In this document: in pieces, positions 16,533 through 24,271 of the stretch | Layout: every line of letters starts with the position of its first letter | How positions within the stretch are numbered: position 1 is the stretch's first letter | Assembly: GCA_965261455.1 (NCBI GenBank) | Contig: OZ253453.1 | Coordinates: 682,001-746,000, forward strand | Length of the DNA stretch: 64,000 nucleotides | Source: DAOUKH01 sp965261455 | GTDB taxonomy: Bacteria; Chloroflexota; Dehalococcoidia; SHYB01 | Direction: 5' to 3' | The notes under the pieces: model-generated | Told to the model about the DNA's origin: nothing | Seen by the model: only the letters and a program-made list of their open reading frames with translations | Databases searched by the model: none | Position numbers and translations under genes: made by a program

Positions 16533-17830
16533 TATAGACCGGGGAGATAGATAACATCTAAACCGGGCACATGGGTAACACAGTGTGTGATGGTGGGAGG
16601 CAATCCCACAGGAGGAAGCTGTGTTGCCTTGGAAAGAGACGAGCGTCGAATCGGAGCGGTTGCGCTTTATCGAGCGCGTGACCGCGGGGGAGGAGCCGGT
16701 CACGGAACTGTGGCGACAGTCGGGGATCAGCCGCAAGACCGGCTACAAGCTGATCCATCGCTATGAGGCCCACGGCGAAGACGGCCTGCTCGACCGGAGC
16801 CGGGCGCCTCATGACCACCCCAACGCCACGCCACGCGAGCTGGCGAAGCGCATCGTCGAGGCGAAGCGCGCCCACCCCACGTGGGGTCCCAAGAAGCTCA
16901 TCGCCTGGCTGCACGACATGGAGCCGGATGCGCTCTGGCCCGCTCCCAGCACCGCGGGAGGCATCCTGGACCGCGCGGGGCTTGTGCAGCGCCGCCGTCG
17001 CCGCCGCCGCGCCTCCCCCTGGAACGAACCCTTCGCCCACGCCATCGTGCCCAACGACGTCTGGTGCATCGACTTCAAAGGCTGGTTCCGCACCGGCGAC
17101 GGGACACGCGTCGATCCCCTCACCGTGCAGGACGCGGCCTCTCGCTACCTCATCGCCTGCCAGGGGCTGGAGCGCCCCACCGGCCCGGAGGCGCGGCGCG
17201 CGTTAGCGCGCGCCTTCCAGGAGTACGGCCTCCCCCAGGTCATCCGGACCGACAACGGCCCGCCCTTCGCCAGCGTCGGCCTGGGCAGCCTCTCACCCCT
17301 CTCCGCATGGTGGATCAAGCTCGGGATCGTCCCCGAGCGCATCGAGCCGGGACACCCCGAACAGAACGGGCGTCTCGAGCGCCTCCACCGCACCCTCAAG
17401 GCGGAGACGGCCTCGCCGCCCAGGGCCAACCGGAGACGGCAGCGGCGAGCCTTCGACCTCTTCCGGCACAGCTACAACAACGAGCGACCCCACGAGGCCC
17501 TGGGACAGCGACCGCCGGTCAGGCTCTACACCCCCTCGTTCCGGCCCTATCCCTCACGCCTCAGCTCGCCGGACTACGGGGCCGAGGTCATCGTGCGCCG
17601 AGTGCGCCACAACGGCGAGATCAAGTGGAAGGGGGACAGAGTCTATGTGAGCGAGTCTCTTCGGGGCGAGCCCATCGGCCTCGTCCAGCAAGACGAGCGC
17701 ACCTGGTCGATACAGTTCGGACCCCTCCTCATCGGCGTCCTCGACGACCACGCGCGGCGGATCGACAAGACCTCGGTACACGTGTTACCTATGTCCCCGG
17801 TCTAACCGTTACCCATGTGCCCGGTCGCAC
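16533..17830 (+). mobile_element. IS481-family insertion sequence
   Basis: About 1298 bp. Both ends carry two tandem copies of a roughly 18-bp terminal motif. ACCGGGCACATGGGTAAC lies at 16562-16579 and its inverse is in 17809-17826; a degenerate ACCGGGG...GTAAC-like copy lies at 16539-16555 and its inverse at 17783-17802. One transposase gene fills the interior. Comparison with intact repeat copies elsewhere shows the insertion point and a 4-bp AGGG target duplication. Ends were inferred from the reconstructed target rather than from a database. Confidence 0.8.
16621..17805 (+). CDS. IS481-family DDE transposase
   Basis: A 394-residue transposase. The N-terminal helix-turn-helix is TELWRQSGISRKTGYKLIHRY (residues 28-48) and a second HTH-like region follows. 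The rve/DDE core has Asp151 (VWCIDFKGWF), Asp211 (VIRTDNGPPF) and the glutamate in GHPEQNGRLER. The start is GTG 16621 behind GGAGGAAG. The frame is full length and undamaged, so the element may still be active. Two tandem terminal motifs bracket it. Confidence 0.92.
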   Translation: MLPWKETSVESERLRFIERVTAGEEPVTELWRQSGISRKTGYKLIHRYEAHGEDGLLDRSRAPHDHPNATPRELAKRIVEAKRAHPTWGPKKLIAWLHDMEPDALWPAPSTAGGILDRAGLVQRRRRRRRASPWNEPFAHAIVPNDVWCIDFKGWFRTGDGTRVDPLTVQDAASRYLIACQGLERPTGPEARRALARAFQEYGLPQVIRTDNGPPFASVGLGSLSPLSAWWIKLGIVPERIEPGHPEQNGRLERLHRTLKAETASPPRANRRRQRRAFDLFRHSYNNERPHEALGQRPPVRLYTPSFRPYPSRLSSPDYGAEVIVRRVRHNGEIKWKGDRVYVSESLRGEPIGLVQQDERTWSIQFGPLLIGVLDDHARRIDKTSVHVLPMSPV

Positions 17831-17855
17831 AGGGCACGCGCCGCAGGCGCGTCGG
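17831..17855 (-). repeat. right half of the repeat cut by the IS element
   Basis: AGGGCACGCGCCGCAGGCGC then GTCGG is the second hairpin of the double-hairpin family, separated from its first hairpin (16501-16532) by the insertion. Confidence 0.7.
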
Positions 17856-18032
17856 CGCCCGCAGGGCGCCTCTCCCCTGGTTACGCCAAGGTCTCCAGCG
17901 GGAGGGGGAAGACCCCGCAGCCTCCCATCCGCGGCAGGTTATGGGGAGGGCTCCTCTAAGAGACTTAGGGCCCGGGCTCTCTCTCCGTCGCTCTGCTACC
18001 CTTCTCGTCTACTCCGTGCCGCGAAGGAGAAC

Positions 18033-19046
18033 ATGACGATGCAGAAACGGTGGGCGCTTTCCGTGCCGCTGGACGGGTTCACGTTGGCGGAGCACGCCGG
18101 CGTGGCGCGGGAGATGGAGGGGCTGGGCTACACGGACGCGTGGTCGCTCGAAGTCGACGGCGTGGATATCTTCTCGCCGCTGGCGGTGGTAGGGCAGGCC
18201 ACGGGGATGCGCGTGGGCTCGGCCATCGCCAACGTCTTCACCCGTGGCCCGGCGACGCTGGCGATGAGCGCCGCGGGCGTCGCCGAGATCGCCCCCGGCC
18301 GTTTCTGCCTCGGCGTGGGATCGGGCTCGCGGCCCATCGTCGAGCTTTGGAACGGCGGACGATTCGAGCGGCCGGTTACCAGAGTCCGCGAGACGATCGC
18401 GTTCCTCAGGTCGGCGTTGGCCGGCGAGCGGGTGACGATGAAGGGCGAGACGGTGTCGGCGCAGGGGTTCAGGCTGACGCGCCCGCCGGCGTCGCCGATT
18501 CCCATCCACGTGGCCGCGCTCCGTCCCGGCATGCTGCGCGCCGCCGGCGAAATGGCGGACGGGGTGATCATCAACTGGCTCTCGGCGAAGGACGCGCGGC
18601 GCGCCGTCGCCGTGGCACGGGAGGCCGCGTCGGAGGCGGGGCGCGACCCCGCCGCTCTCGAGGTCGTGGCGCGCCTGATGATCAGCGTCGACCCGCCGTC
18701 GCCGGAGAGCGACACGTTCATGCGCCGGCACATCTGCGCCTACCTCACGGTGCCGGTCTACCGCGCCTTCCACGTTTGGCTGGGGCGGCGGGAGGCGCTG
18801 ACGCCCATGTGGCGCGCCTGGGACGCCGGCGACCGCAGGGGGGCCGTCGCGGCGGTCCCGGAACAGGTCATCGACGACCTGATCCTCCACGGAACGATGG
18901 AGGAGGTCCGCGCCCACGTGGGCCGCTATCTCGACGCGGGCGTGGACACGGCGGTCCTCCGACTCCTCACCCGTGAGACGGACCCGGCCCGTATGCGGGA
19001 GGTGCAGTTGGAGGCGCTGCGGGCGCTCGCGCCGGGCGCGGGATAG
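18033..19046 (+). CDS. LLM-class (luciferase-like) oxidoreductase, probably F420-dependent
   Basis: A 337-residue TIM-barrel enzyme of the bacterial luciferase-like family. It opens with WALSVPLDGFTLAEHAGVAREMEGLGYTDAW and has FCLGVGSGSRPIVELWNG and IPIHVAALRPGMLRAAGEMADG, all normal for the F420-dependent branch. The same genome carries F420 genes at 33-34.5 kb, supporting F420 rather than FMN. The reading frame is open far upstream through the IS element, but AAGGAGA directly before ATG 18033 marks the true start. The substrate is unknown. Confidence 0.85.
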   Translation: MTMQKRWALSVPLDGFTLAEHAGVAREMEGLGYTDAWSLEVDGVDIFSPLAVVGQATGMRVGSAIANVFTRGPATLAMSAAGVAEIAPGRFCLGVGSGSRPIVELWNGGRFERPVTRVRETIAFLRSALAGERVTMKGETVSAQGFRLTRPPASPIPIHVAALRPGMLRAAGEMADGVIINWLSAKDARRAVAVAREAASEAGRDPAALEVVARLMISVDPPSPESDTFMRRHICAYLTVPVYRAFHVWLGRREALTPMWRAWDAGDRRGAVAAVPEQVIDDLILHGTMEEVRAHVGRYLDAGVDTAVLRLLTRETDPARMREVQLEALRALAPGAG

Positions 19047-19053
19047 ACGCATG

Positions 19054-19088
19054 CAATGCTTGCATTGAAAGCACTGCATGCATATGAT
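19054..19088 (+). promoter_or_regulatory. fitAB promoter and operator
   Basis: A perfect 14-bp palindrome, CAATGCTTGCATTG (19054-19067), overlaps a TTGCAT -35 (19060-19065) that lies 17 bp before a TATGAT -10 (19083-19088). TGCATGCA at 19076-19083 is a second half-site cluster. This is a classic layout for FitA autorepression. Confidence 0.6.
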
Positions 19089-19117
19089 GTTGCTACCTTG
19101 GGAAAGAGGCCCAGTTC

Positions 19118-19363
19118 ATGGCGACTATCACCGTGCGGAATCTGGAAGAAGATCTGAAGCGGCAGCTTCGCATCAGGGCGGCTGAGCACGGGAAGTCCAT
19201 GGAGGAAGAGGTCAGGGATATTCTGCGGGCGGCGCTGGAGCAGGAGCCTGTCCCGGAGAAGGGCCTCGGGAGCGTGATTCGCGCCCGGTTCGCCCCCCTC
19301 GGCGGCATCGAGCTAGAGATACCGGCCCGCGGGCCGATGCGCGAACCGCCGCACTTCGACTGA
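19118..19363 (+). CDS. fitA: FitA-like ribbon-helix-helix antitoxin
   Basis: An 81-residue protein with an N-terminal RHH DNA-binding fold (MATITVRNLEEDLKRQLRIRAAEHGKSMEEEVRDIL, positions 1-36). It has a C-terminal tail that would wrap the PIN toxin. It should repress its own promoter, which carries a palindrome over the -35 box. The toxin gene starts 11 bp after the stop. Confidence 0.85.
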   Translation: MATITVRNLEEDLKRQLRIRAAEHGKSMEEEVRDILRAALEQEPVPEKGLGSVIRARFAPLGGIELEIPARGPMREPPHFD

Positions 19364-19374
19364 GGCGGGCGGTC

Positions 19375-19797
19375 ATGATCGTCCTGGATACCAACGTCGT
19401 CTCGGAGTTGATTCACCCGAGATCTGGCACCACCGTCGTCTATTGGGCCGACCGGCAACCATCCCATAGCCTGTACCTCTCGACCGTTACAGAAGCTGAG
19501 CTGCGTTACGGCGTTGCGATCCTGCCCTTAGGTCAACGCCGCGAGCGACTCCTCGCAGAGATTGAGAATATGCTTCGTCAAGACTTTGCGGGCCGCATCC
19601 TCCCGTTTGACAGGGCGGCTGCCCTGGCCTACGCCGTGATAGCCGCCGCCCGCCGTGCCACCGGGAGCCCCATCAACCATGCCGACTGCCAAATCGCGGC
19701 GATTGCCCATGCCAACGGGGCGTCAGTCGCAACGAGAGACGTGAACGACTTCACGGGGTGCGGTATTGAAGTCGTGAATCCCTGGGCAGAGGGATAG
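19375..19797 (+). CDS. fitB: FitB/VapC-like PIN-domain toxin
   Basis: A 140-residue PIN ribonuclease. The metal-binding acids are in MIVLDTNVVSELI (Asp5), in VTEAELRYG (Glu), in SPINHADCQIAAIA (Asp) and in VATRDVNDF (Asp). The order and length match FitB. It is expected to cut tRNA or mRNA unless bound by FitA. It ends just upstream of, and converges on, the tmRNA gene. Confidence 0.88.
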   Translation: MIVLDTNVVSELIHPRSGTTVVYWADRQPSHSLYLSTVTEAELRYGVAILPLGQRRERLLAEIENMLRQDFAGRILPFDRAAALAYAVIAAARRATGSPINHADCQIAAIAHANGASVATRDVNDFTGCGIEVVNPWAEG

Positions 19798-19833
19798 TTC
19801 CGGCGCACCGACCGCGCTGTGAATAGTCGAGAT

Positions 19834-20183
19834 TGGTGGAGACGGGGGAGAGTCGAACTCCCCGTCCAAAGGATCCCTGACCCAGCACGTCTACGAGCGT
19901 AGCCGCTGTTCTAGTGTCTCGCCCTTCGGTCGCTCAAACGGCATTGCGCCGGTGGGCCAGCGGATGGTCTTTGACGGGCCGTATCCGCATTCGGTCCGCC
20001 GCGCCTCGATTTGTCAGCGCCCAGCCTTTAGCCTCGAGGAGGGCCTCCGGTGGACGTAGCGGCTAGGCCGCTAGGGCGAGTTGTCTGTCGCCAGTTACTG
20101 GGTTGCCGCCTGATTAACGAGGTGGACGGCGCCTCGGCTCGCGGTACTGGCAGGTCGACCCTCTGTCGAACCCGCGCGTCCCC
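19834..20183 (-). ncRNA. ssrA: transfer-messenger RNA (tmRNA)
   Basis: A 350-nt gene. On the minus strand it begins GGGGACGCGCGGGTTCGACA, the standard tmRNA 5' end, and ends with a T-arm of GGGAG-TTCGACT-CTCCC type and an encoded CCA. The acceptor stem is 7 bp: GGGGACG pairs with CGTCTCC, with one G-T wobble. An internal frame at 20063-20107 reads GNPVTGDRQLALAA then TAG, a normal proteolysis tag ending ALAA; the resume codon could be one Gly earlier. It rescues stalled ribosomes together with SmpB, whose gene lies at 22182-22691. Confidence 0.93.
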
Positions 20184-20196
20184 ATGTGGACTGATG

Positions 20197-20202
20197 ATTA
20201 TA
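20197..20202 (-). promoter_or_regulatory. -10 box of ssrA
   Basis: TATAAT on the minus strand lies 13 bp before the mature 5' end of tmRNA. This is consistent with a short 5' leader removed by RNase P. The -35 is not obvious. The remaining gap up to 20488 holds a partial repeat (CCCTCTCTCAATCCCCCC near 20290) and no gene. Confidence 0.5.
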
Positions 20203-20512
20203 GCAGGGGCGGGCCGGCGCGCCTAGAAGGAGCGGGACGGGGTTGCCACACCGCGCCCAGCCCCACCGACCCGCCCTTGTGGGCGCGTGCCCTCTCTCAA
20301 TCCCCCCATGGTTGCGATCCAATCGCGACGGAAAACTGCGGTACTCATGGGCCGTGGGCATGGAGGCAGTTGAAGAAGAAGAAGACCTGGAGTAACGCGA
20401 TCCTTCTGTAGTTCGATTCCAGTTTGGTGGGCTATTTGGATGAACCTCACCGAGTATGATATAGATCCCATTTTGTGTCTTTTGTAGTGTGGCAATAGCA
20501 CAGGAGGCTCGC

Positions 20513-21976
20513 TTGGCTACTTCTCGCGAGGACCTTGTCGAGGAGATCGTTCGGCAGCACTTGATTGAAGGAAGTAGTGGGACCATCTCCGCCAGTGCTG
20601 TCGGGCGGTACGTGTCGTCGCCCTTCGCCCTGTATTGCGATTATCATGCGCCTGAGCACGAGCGCGACGCTGATTCGGAGCCATTGGCGACGCAGAAGGC
20701 ACGCGGCATCGCTCACGAGGAGGAGGTGGTCGAAGGTGAGATTGTCCCTGTTCCCTACGAAACTTGGGAAGAGGGATTCCGGCTGACGATCGAGATGATG
20801 GCCGCCGGGGAGCCGACGATTCTCCAAGGGCTGCTCATCTCGAACCCGCTGGGCTTGATTGGCAAACCTGACCAGCTTCGGAAGATACATAACTCGAAGT
20901 CTATATTCGGGAATTACAGGTACCGTATAGTGGAAGTGAAGCTTGCCGCCAATATCACGCAAGCACACGTGATGCAGGCTGCGTTCTACAATCGATTGTT
21001 GGGAGCCATCCAATGTCTAACTCCGAAGACATTCGCAATAATCAACGGCAGAGGTGAGGAGTCCGTTGAGACGTTTTCCTCAAGGGAATCTGATCTCGAT
21101 AGGAGTGTAAGAGGGGCACGCGGAGTAGTCGCGGGAGACTTCGTACCGACGCCAGAGTACGGCAAGACTCCGCCACCTTGGCGGTCCTTCGGGAACAAGC
21201 TTGCAGAGAATGACCTCACGAGCCTGTCGCAGATCGGCGGTCCTCGGAGAACTGAACTCATGAAGGCGGGATACCACACAATAGCCGACATAGCGAATAC
21301 GCGTGAACGTGATTTGGCCAAACTTCCCAAGATGAACTACTACGTTGCCAACCGGATTGTGCCTTCGGCGAAAGCGCGGCTTGCGGACGCTCCAATTCCC
21401 AAGAGGCCCGTGCACCTCCCTAAAGCGACGGTAGAGATGTTCTTAGACATGGAGAGTGTGAATGAAGGCATAGGACTGCCGTTCTGCAATTACCTCATCG
21501 GGGTCGTAGTCAGGTCGGAGTCCGGAGAGCGCTATGTCAGCTTCTTCGCTGATACGCCGACAGAGGAAGAGAGATGCTGGCAGGCGTTCTGCGACCTACT
21601 AGCTCCTATGGAAACGGTAGCTCTCTACTGCTGGGGGGCGTCGGCAGAGCCTGTCTACATCAGGAAGATGGTAAGAAAATATGGAGTATCCGCAGGAGAG
21701 CAGGACAGCATCTCGAGCTCTCTTGTGGATCTTCATCGCCTGACCATCGACTCCTTTGCCTTTCCAACTCCAAGCGAAGGACTAAAGGATATCGCAGGCA
21801 GCCTAGGTTTCAAATGGCACAACCCAAAAGCCGATGGACTTCTCACTATGATCAAATACATGCAGTACTTGGACTCTGGTTCAAGAGACACTGCTCTTCG
21901 TGACGAAATCTTGAGGTACAACGAAGATGATTGCCGGGCAGTTATGTTCGTCAAGGACTGGCTGGCAGCTCAATAG
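20513..21976 (+). CDS. TM0106-family RecB-like nuclease
   Basis: A 487-residue protein with two nuclease modules. The N-terminal PD-(D/E)XK part has LIGKPDQL followed by RIVEVKLA. A helix-hairpin-helix-like middle (LSQIGGPRRTELMKAGYHTIADI) links it to a C-terminal RNase H-like/DnaQ-like part with MFLDMES, and YNEDDCRA at the end. This is the TM0106 family, of uncertain role in DNA or RNA processing. AGGAGG at 20502-20507 fixes TTG 20513 as the start; an upstream in-frame GTG (20489) lacks an SD. Codon use is less GC-rich than neighbouring genes, suggesting acquisition. The gene sits between ssrA and smpB. Confidence 0.82.
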   Translation: MATSREDLVEEIVRQHLIEGSSGTISASAVGRYVSSPFALYCDYHAPEHERDADSEPLATQKARGIAHEEEVVEGEIVPVPYETWEEGFRLTIEMMAAGEPTILQGLLISNPLGLIGKPDQLRKIHNSKSIFGNYRYRIVEVKLAANITQAHVMQAAFYNRLLGAIQCLTPKTFAIINGRGEESVETFSSRESDLDRSVRGARGVVAGDFVPTPEYGKTPPPWRSFGNKLAENDLTSLSQIGGPRRTELMKAGYHTIADIANTRERDLAKLPKMNYYVANRIVPSAKARLADAPIPKRPVHLPKATVEMFLDMESVNEGIGLPFCNYLIGVVVRSESGERYVSFFADTPTEEERCWQAFCDLLAPMETVALYCWGASAEPVYIRKMVRKYGVSAGEQDSISSSLVDLHRLTIDSFAFPTPSEGLKDIAGSLGFKWHNPKADGLLTMIKYMQYLDSGSRDTALRDEILRYNEDDCRAVMFVKDWLAAQ

Positions 21977-22136
21977 CGTTCCTGGACTCCTTGCTCTCTC
22001 TCTTGGCAGCACCGCGGGTTGTGGTGGTCCCCCGCTTGGACGGCGCGGCGCGGATAAGCATCGTGCTCGGCGGACTGGTCGGTTGGATGCCGCGAAGCTC
22101 AGGGCCAGCACTGGACCACCCCGCGGGCCGCCCCTG

Positions 22137-22176
22137 GCCTTCTCTCAGTCTCCACCAGAGGGGGAGAGGCTTAAGC
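22137..22176 (+). repeat. dispersed palindromic repeat
   Basis: GCCTTCTCTCAGTCTCCACC...AGAGGGGGAGAGGCTTAAG, a copy of the CCCTCTCTCAGTCTCCCCC family placed between two gene 3' ends. Confidence 0.65.
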
Positions 22177-22181
22177 CGCGC

Positions 22182-22691
22182 CTAAGACGAACGGGCCGGG
22201 GACGTGCGCAGGGTGTCGCGCATGCGGCGCTCGGCGTCGCGCTTTGCGATGACCTGACGCTTGTCATACTTGCGCCGGCCGCGGCCGAGGCCGAGCAGGA
22301 GCTTCACGCGGTGATCGCGGATGTAGAGGCGCAGGGGCACGATGGTCATGGACTGCGCCTCCGCCTGGTGGCCCCATTCGGCGATCTGCTTCTTATGGAG
22401 GAGGAGCTTGCGGGGGCGGGTTGGCTCGTGGTTGTTGAGCGAGGCGTGCCGGTAGGTCGCGATGTGCGCTCCGTGGAGCCACATCTCGTTGCCGATGCGG
22501 CGGGCGAAGGCTTCGGCGAGGCTCACCCTGCCCGCGCGGACCGACTTCACTTCGGTGCCGGTGAGGACGAGGCCGGCTTCGACGGTCTCGGTGACCTCGT
22601 AGTTGAACCGCGCGGCGCGGTTGACGGCTATCGACTGGTAGCCGTCGTCCGCCGGCTGCGGCTTCTTGGTTTTCTTCTTCCTTGAGGGCAT
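22182..22691 (-). CDS. smpB: SsrA-binding protein
   Basis: A 169-residue SmpB. Diagnostic segments are YEVTETVEAGLVLTGTEVKS, NEMWLHGAHIATY, RPRKLLLHKKQI and LGLGRGRRKYDKR before the basic tail that enters the ribosomal decoding site. It partners the tmRNA encoded 2 kb away. The ATG 22691 is one base beyond the stop of the S41 protease gene, so the two are cotranscribed. A longer frame to 22811 overlaps the protease and is not real. Confidence 0.95.
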   Translation of the reverse strand: MPSRKKKTKKPQPADDGYQSIAVNRAARFNYEVTETVEAGLVLTGTEVKSVRAGRVSLAEAFARRIGNEMWLHGAHIATYRHASLNNHEPTRPRKLLLHKKQIAEWGHQAEAQSMTIVPLRLYIRDHRVKLLLGLGRGRRKYDKRQVIAKRDAERRMRDTLRTSPARSS

Positions 22692-22692
22692 G

Positions 22693-24036
22693 TCAGGACG
22701 CCTTGGGGAGCGCGCCTTCCCGCTCGGCGATCTCCGTGCGCAACAGGTCGAGCGCCACCGCGAGTTGCGCGTCTTGTCCCTCGATAGGTACGACCACGAT
22801 GTCGGGGGCAACGCCGATGCTGCCGATCTGCTGTCCGGTCGGTGTGTACCAGCGGGCGATGGTGACGAAGACGCCCGACCCGTCGCTGAGCTGGATGGGC
22901 AGGTTCACCACGCCCTTGCCGAAGGTCTGAAGGCCGACGACCTTGGCGCGGCCCCGCGACTGAAAGGCGCCGGCGGCGACTTCGCTGCCGCTGGCGCTGC
23001 CGGCGTTGACGAGCACGACCATGGGCGTGTCCACCGCGAGGCCGCCCTCGCGCACTTCGTGGTCGGTACGCTCGCCGTCGGCGTTGATCTCGTACATAAC
23101 GAGGCCGTCCTCGAAGAACTCGCTGACGACGTTGACCACGGAGTCGATCACGCCGCCGGGGTTGTTGCGCAGGTCGAGGATAATGCCGCGGGTCTCCTGT
23201 TCTTTCAGGTCTTGGAGGGCGCGTTCGAGCTGCTCGTCGCTTGGATTGGTGAAGTGCGAGAGGCGGACGCGGGCGACGCCGCCGAGATCGTAGACCTCGA
23301 CGGTCTGGCGCTCGATGGTGTCGCGTTCGATTTCGAAGAGGATGGGCTCGTCGGCGCCTTCCCGGCGCATCGTGATCTTGGCGATGGAGCCCTTGGCGCC
23401 GCGGACGAGGTCGATGGATTCCCTGAGGGAGAGCCCCGCGAGCGGTGTTCCATCGACCTCGATGAGCACGTCGCCGGCGAGAACGCCGGCCCGCTCCGCC
23501 GGCGAGTCGGGCAGCGGGGAGACGATGGTGGGCAGCCCGTCGACTATGGTGACCTCGGCGCCTATCCCGGAGAAGGAGCCGTCGATGAGCTCGCCGGTGA
23601 CGTGGGCGTACTGCCGCGGGGCGTGGTAGCCGGTGAAGGGGTCGTCGAGCGCCGCCAGCATACTGATAAGGGCGCTCTCGTTGAGGGCTTCGAGGTCGAC
23701 GTCGTCGCGGGAGAAGTAGCTATCTTCGAGCGACTCGTAGACGGCGAGCAGGCCCTCCATCTCCTCGATCTCCATCGTGGAGAGAATGACGCGGGGGTCG
23801 AAGCCTTCCGAGGAGATGCCGAGGCCTTCGAGGAGACCGGAGACCGCGCCCTCATTCAGCGCGGTCACGTCGAGGTTGTTGCGGTCGACGTAATGCTCCT
23901 CAAGGACGCGGTAGACCTCGATGGTCTTGGCCATGTCGCGCTCGGCTTGGCTGGGGCTGAATAGGGTGCAGGCCGTCGCGGTCAACACGACGGCGACCGT
24001 CACGGTGGTCAGCAATGCGAGGCGCTTGATACTCAT
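22693..24036 (-). CDS. S41 C-terminal processing protease, lipoprotein
   Basis: A 447-residue Ctp/Prc-type serine protease. The N-terminus is a lipoprotein signal (hydrophobic stretch then TATAC, Cys23). A PDZ domain lies at about residues 150-235. The catalytic pair is Ser349 (NAGSASGSE) and Lys374 (TFGKGVVN), with the usual 25-residue spacing. The region ahead of the PDZ contains two similar helical units (about 46-85 and 104-145), an internal duplication. It is anchored outside the membrane and trims or degrades exported proteins. It is in an operon with smpB, so folding stress outside and ribosome rescue inside share a transcript. Confidence 0.92.
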   Translation of the reverse strand: MSIKRLALLTTVTVAVVLTATACTLFSPSQAERDMAKTIEVYRVLEEHYVDRNNLDVTALNEGAVSGLLEGLGISSEGFDPRVILSTMEIEEMEGLLAVYESLEDSYFSRDDVDLEALNESALISMLAALDDPFTGYHAPRQYAHVTGELIDGSFSGIGAEVTIVDGLPTIVSPLPDSPAERAGVLAGDVLIEVDGTPLAGLSLRESIDLVRGAKGSIAKITMRREGADEPILFEIERDTIERQTVEVYDLGGVARVRLSHFTNPSDEQLERALQDLKEQETRGIILDLRNNPGGVIDSVVNVVSEFFEDGLVMYEINADGERTDHEVREGGLAVDTPMVVLVNAGSASGSEVAAGAFQSRGRAKVVGLQTFGKGVVNLPIQLSDGSGVFVTIARWYTPTGQQIGSIGVAPDIVVVPIEGQDAQLAVALDLLRTEIAEREGALPKAS

Positions 24037-24271
24037 AGGACACCGGAGGGAGAAGAAGGGGACGGAATGGTCATTATACGCCGGGGCGTCGCGTTGCCGC
24101 CGTTGGAGCGCTGGTTTTCAGCGTTTCGTATAGCATGGGCTGTCCGAGGGCTGACGCCGTGCCCGCCGGTGTGACACGGGGGTCTGGCCCATCCGCTTTC
24201 CGCGCCGGTATCATGGCGAGGTCGGCGGCTCTCGCTCCAAGGGAGAGTAAGACGGACATAGGAGAACATTC

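Noticed and set aside
19834..19900. A lone tRNA suggested by the CCA end and T-arm
   Set aside because: The matching acceptor strand and GGGTTCGACA lie 300 nt away with a tag frame between, so it is tmRNA.
22666..23964. Open frame of 432 codons antisense to the S41 protease
   Set aside because: Same type of shadow; the opposite strand has catalytic residues, signal peptide and a coupled smpB.
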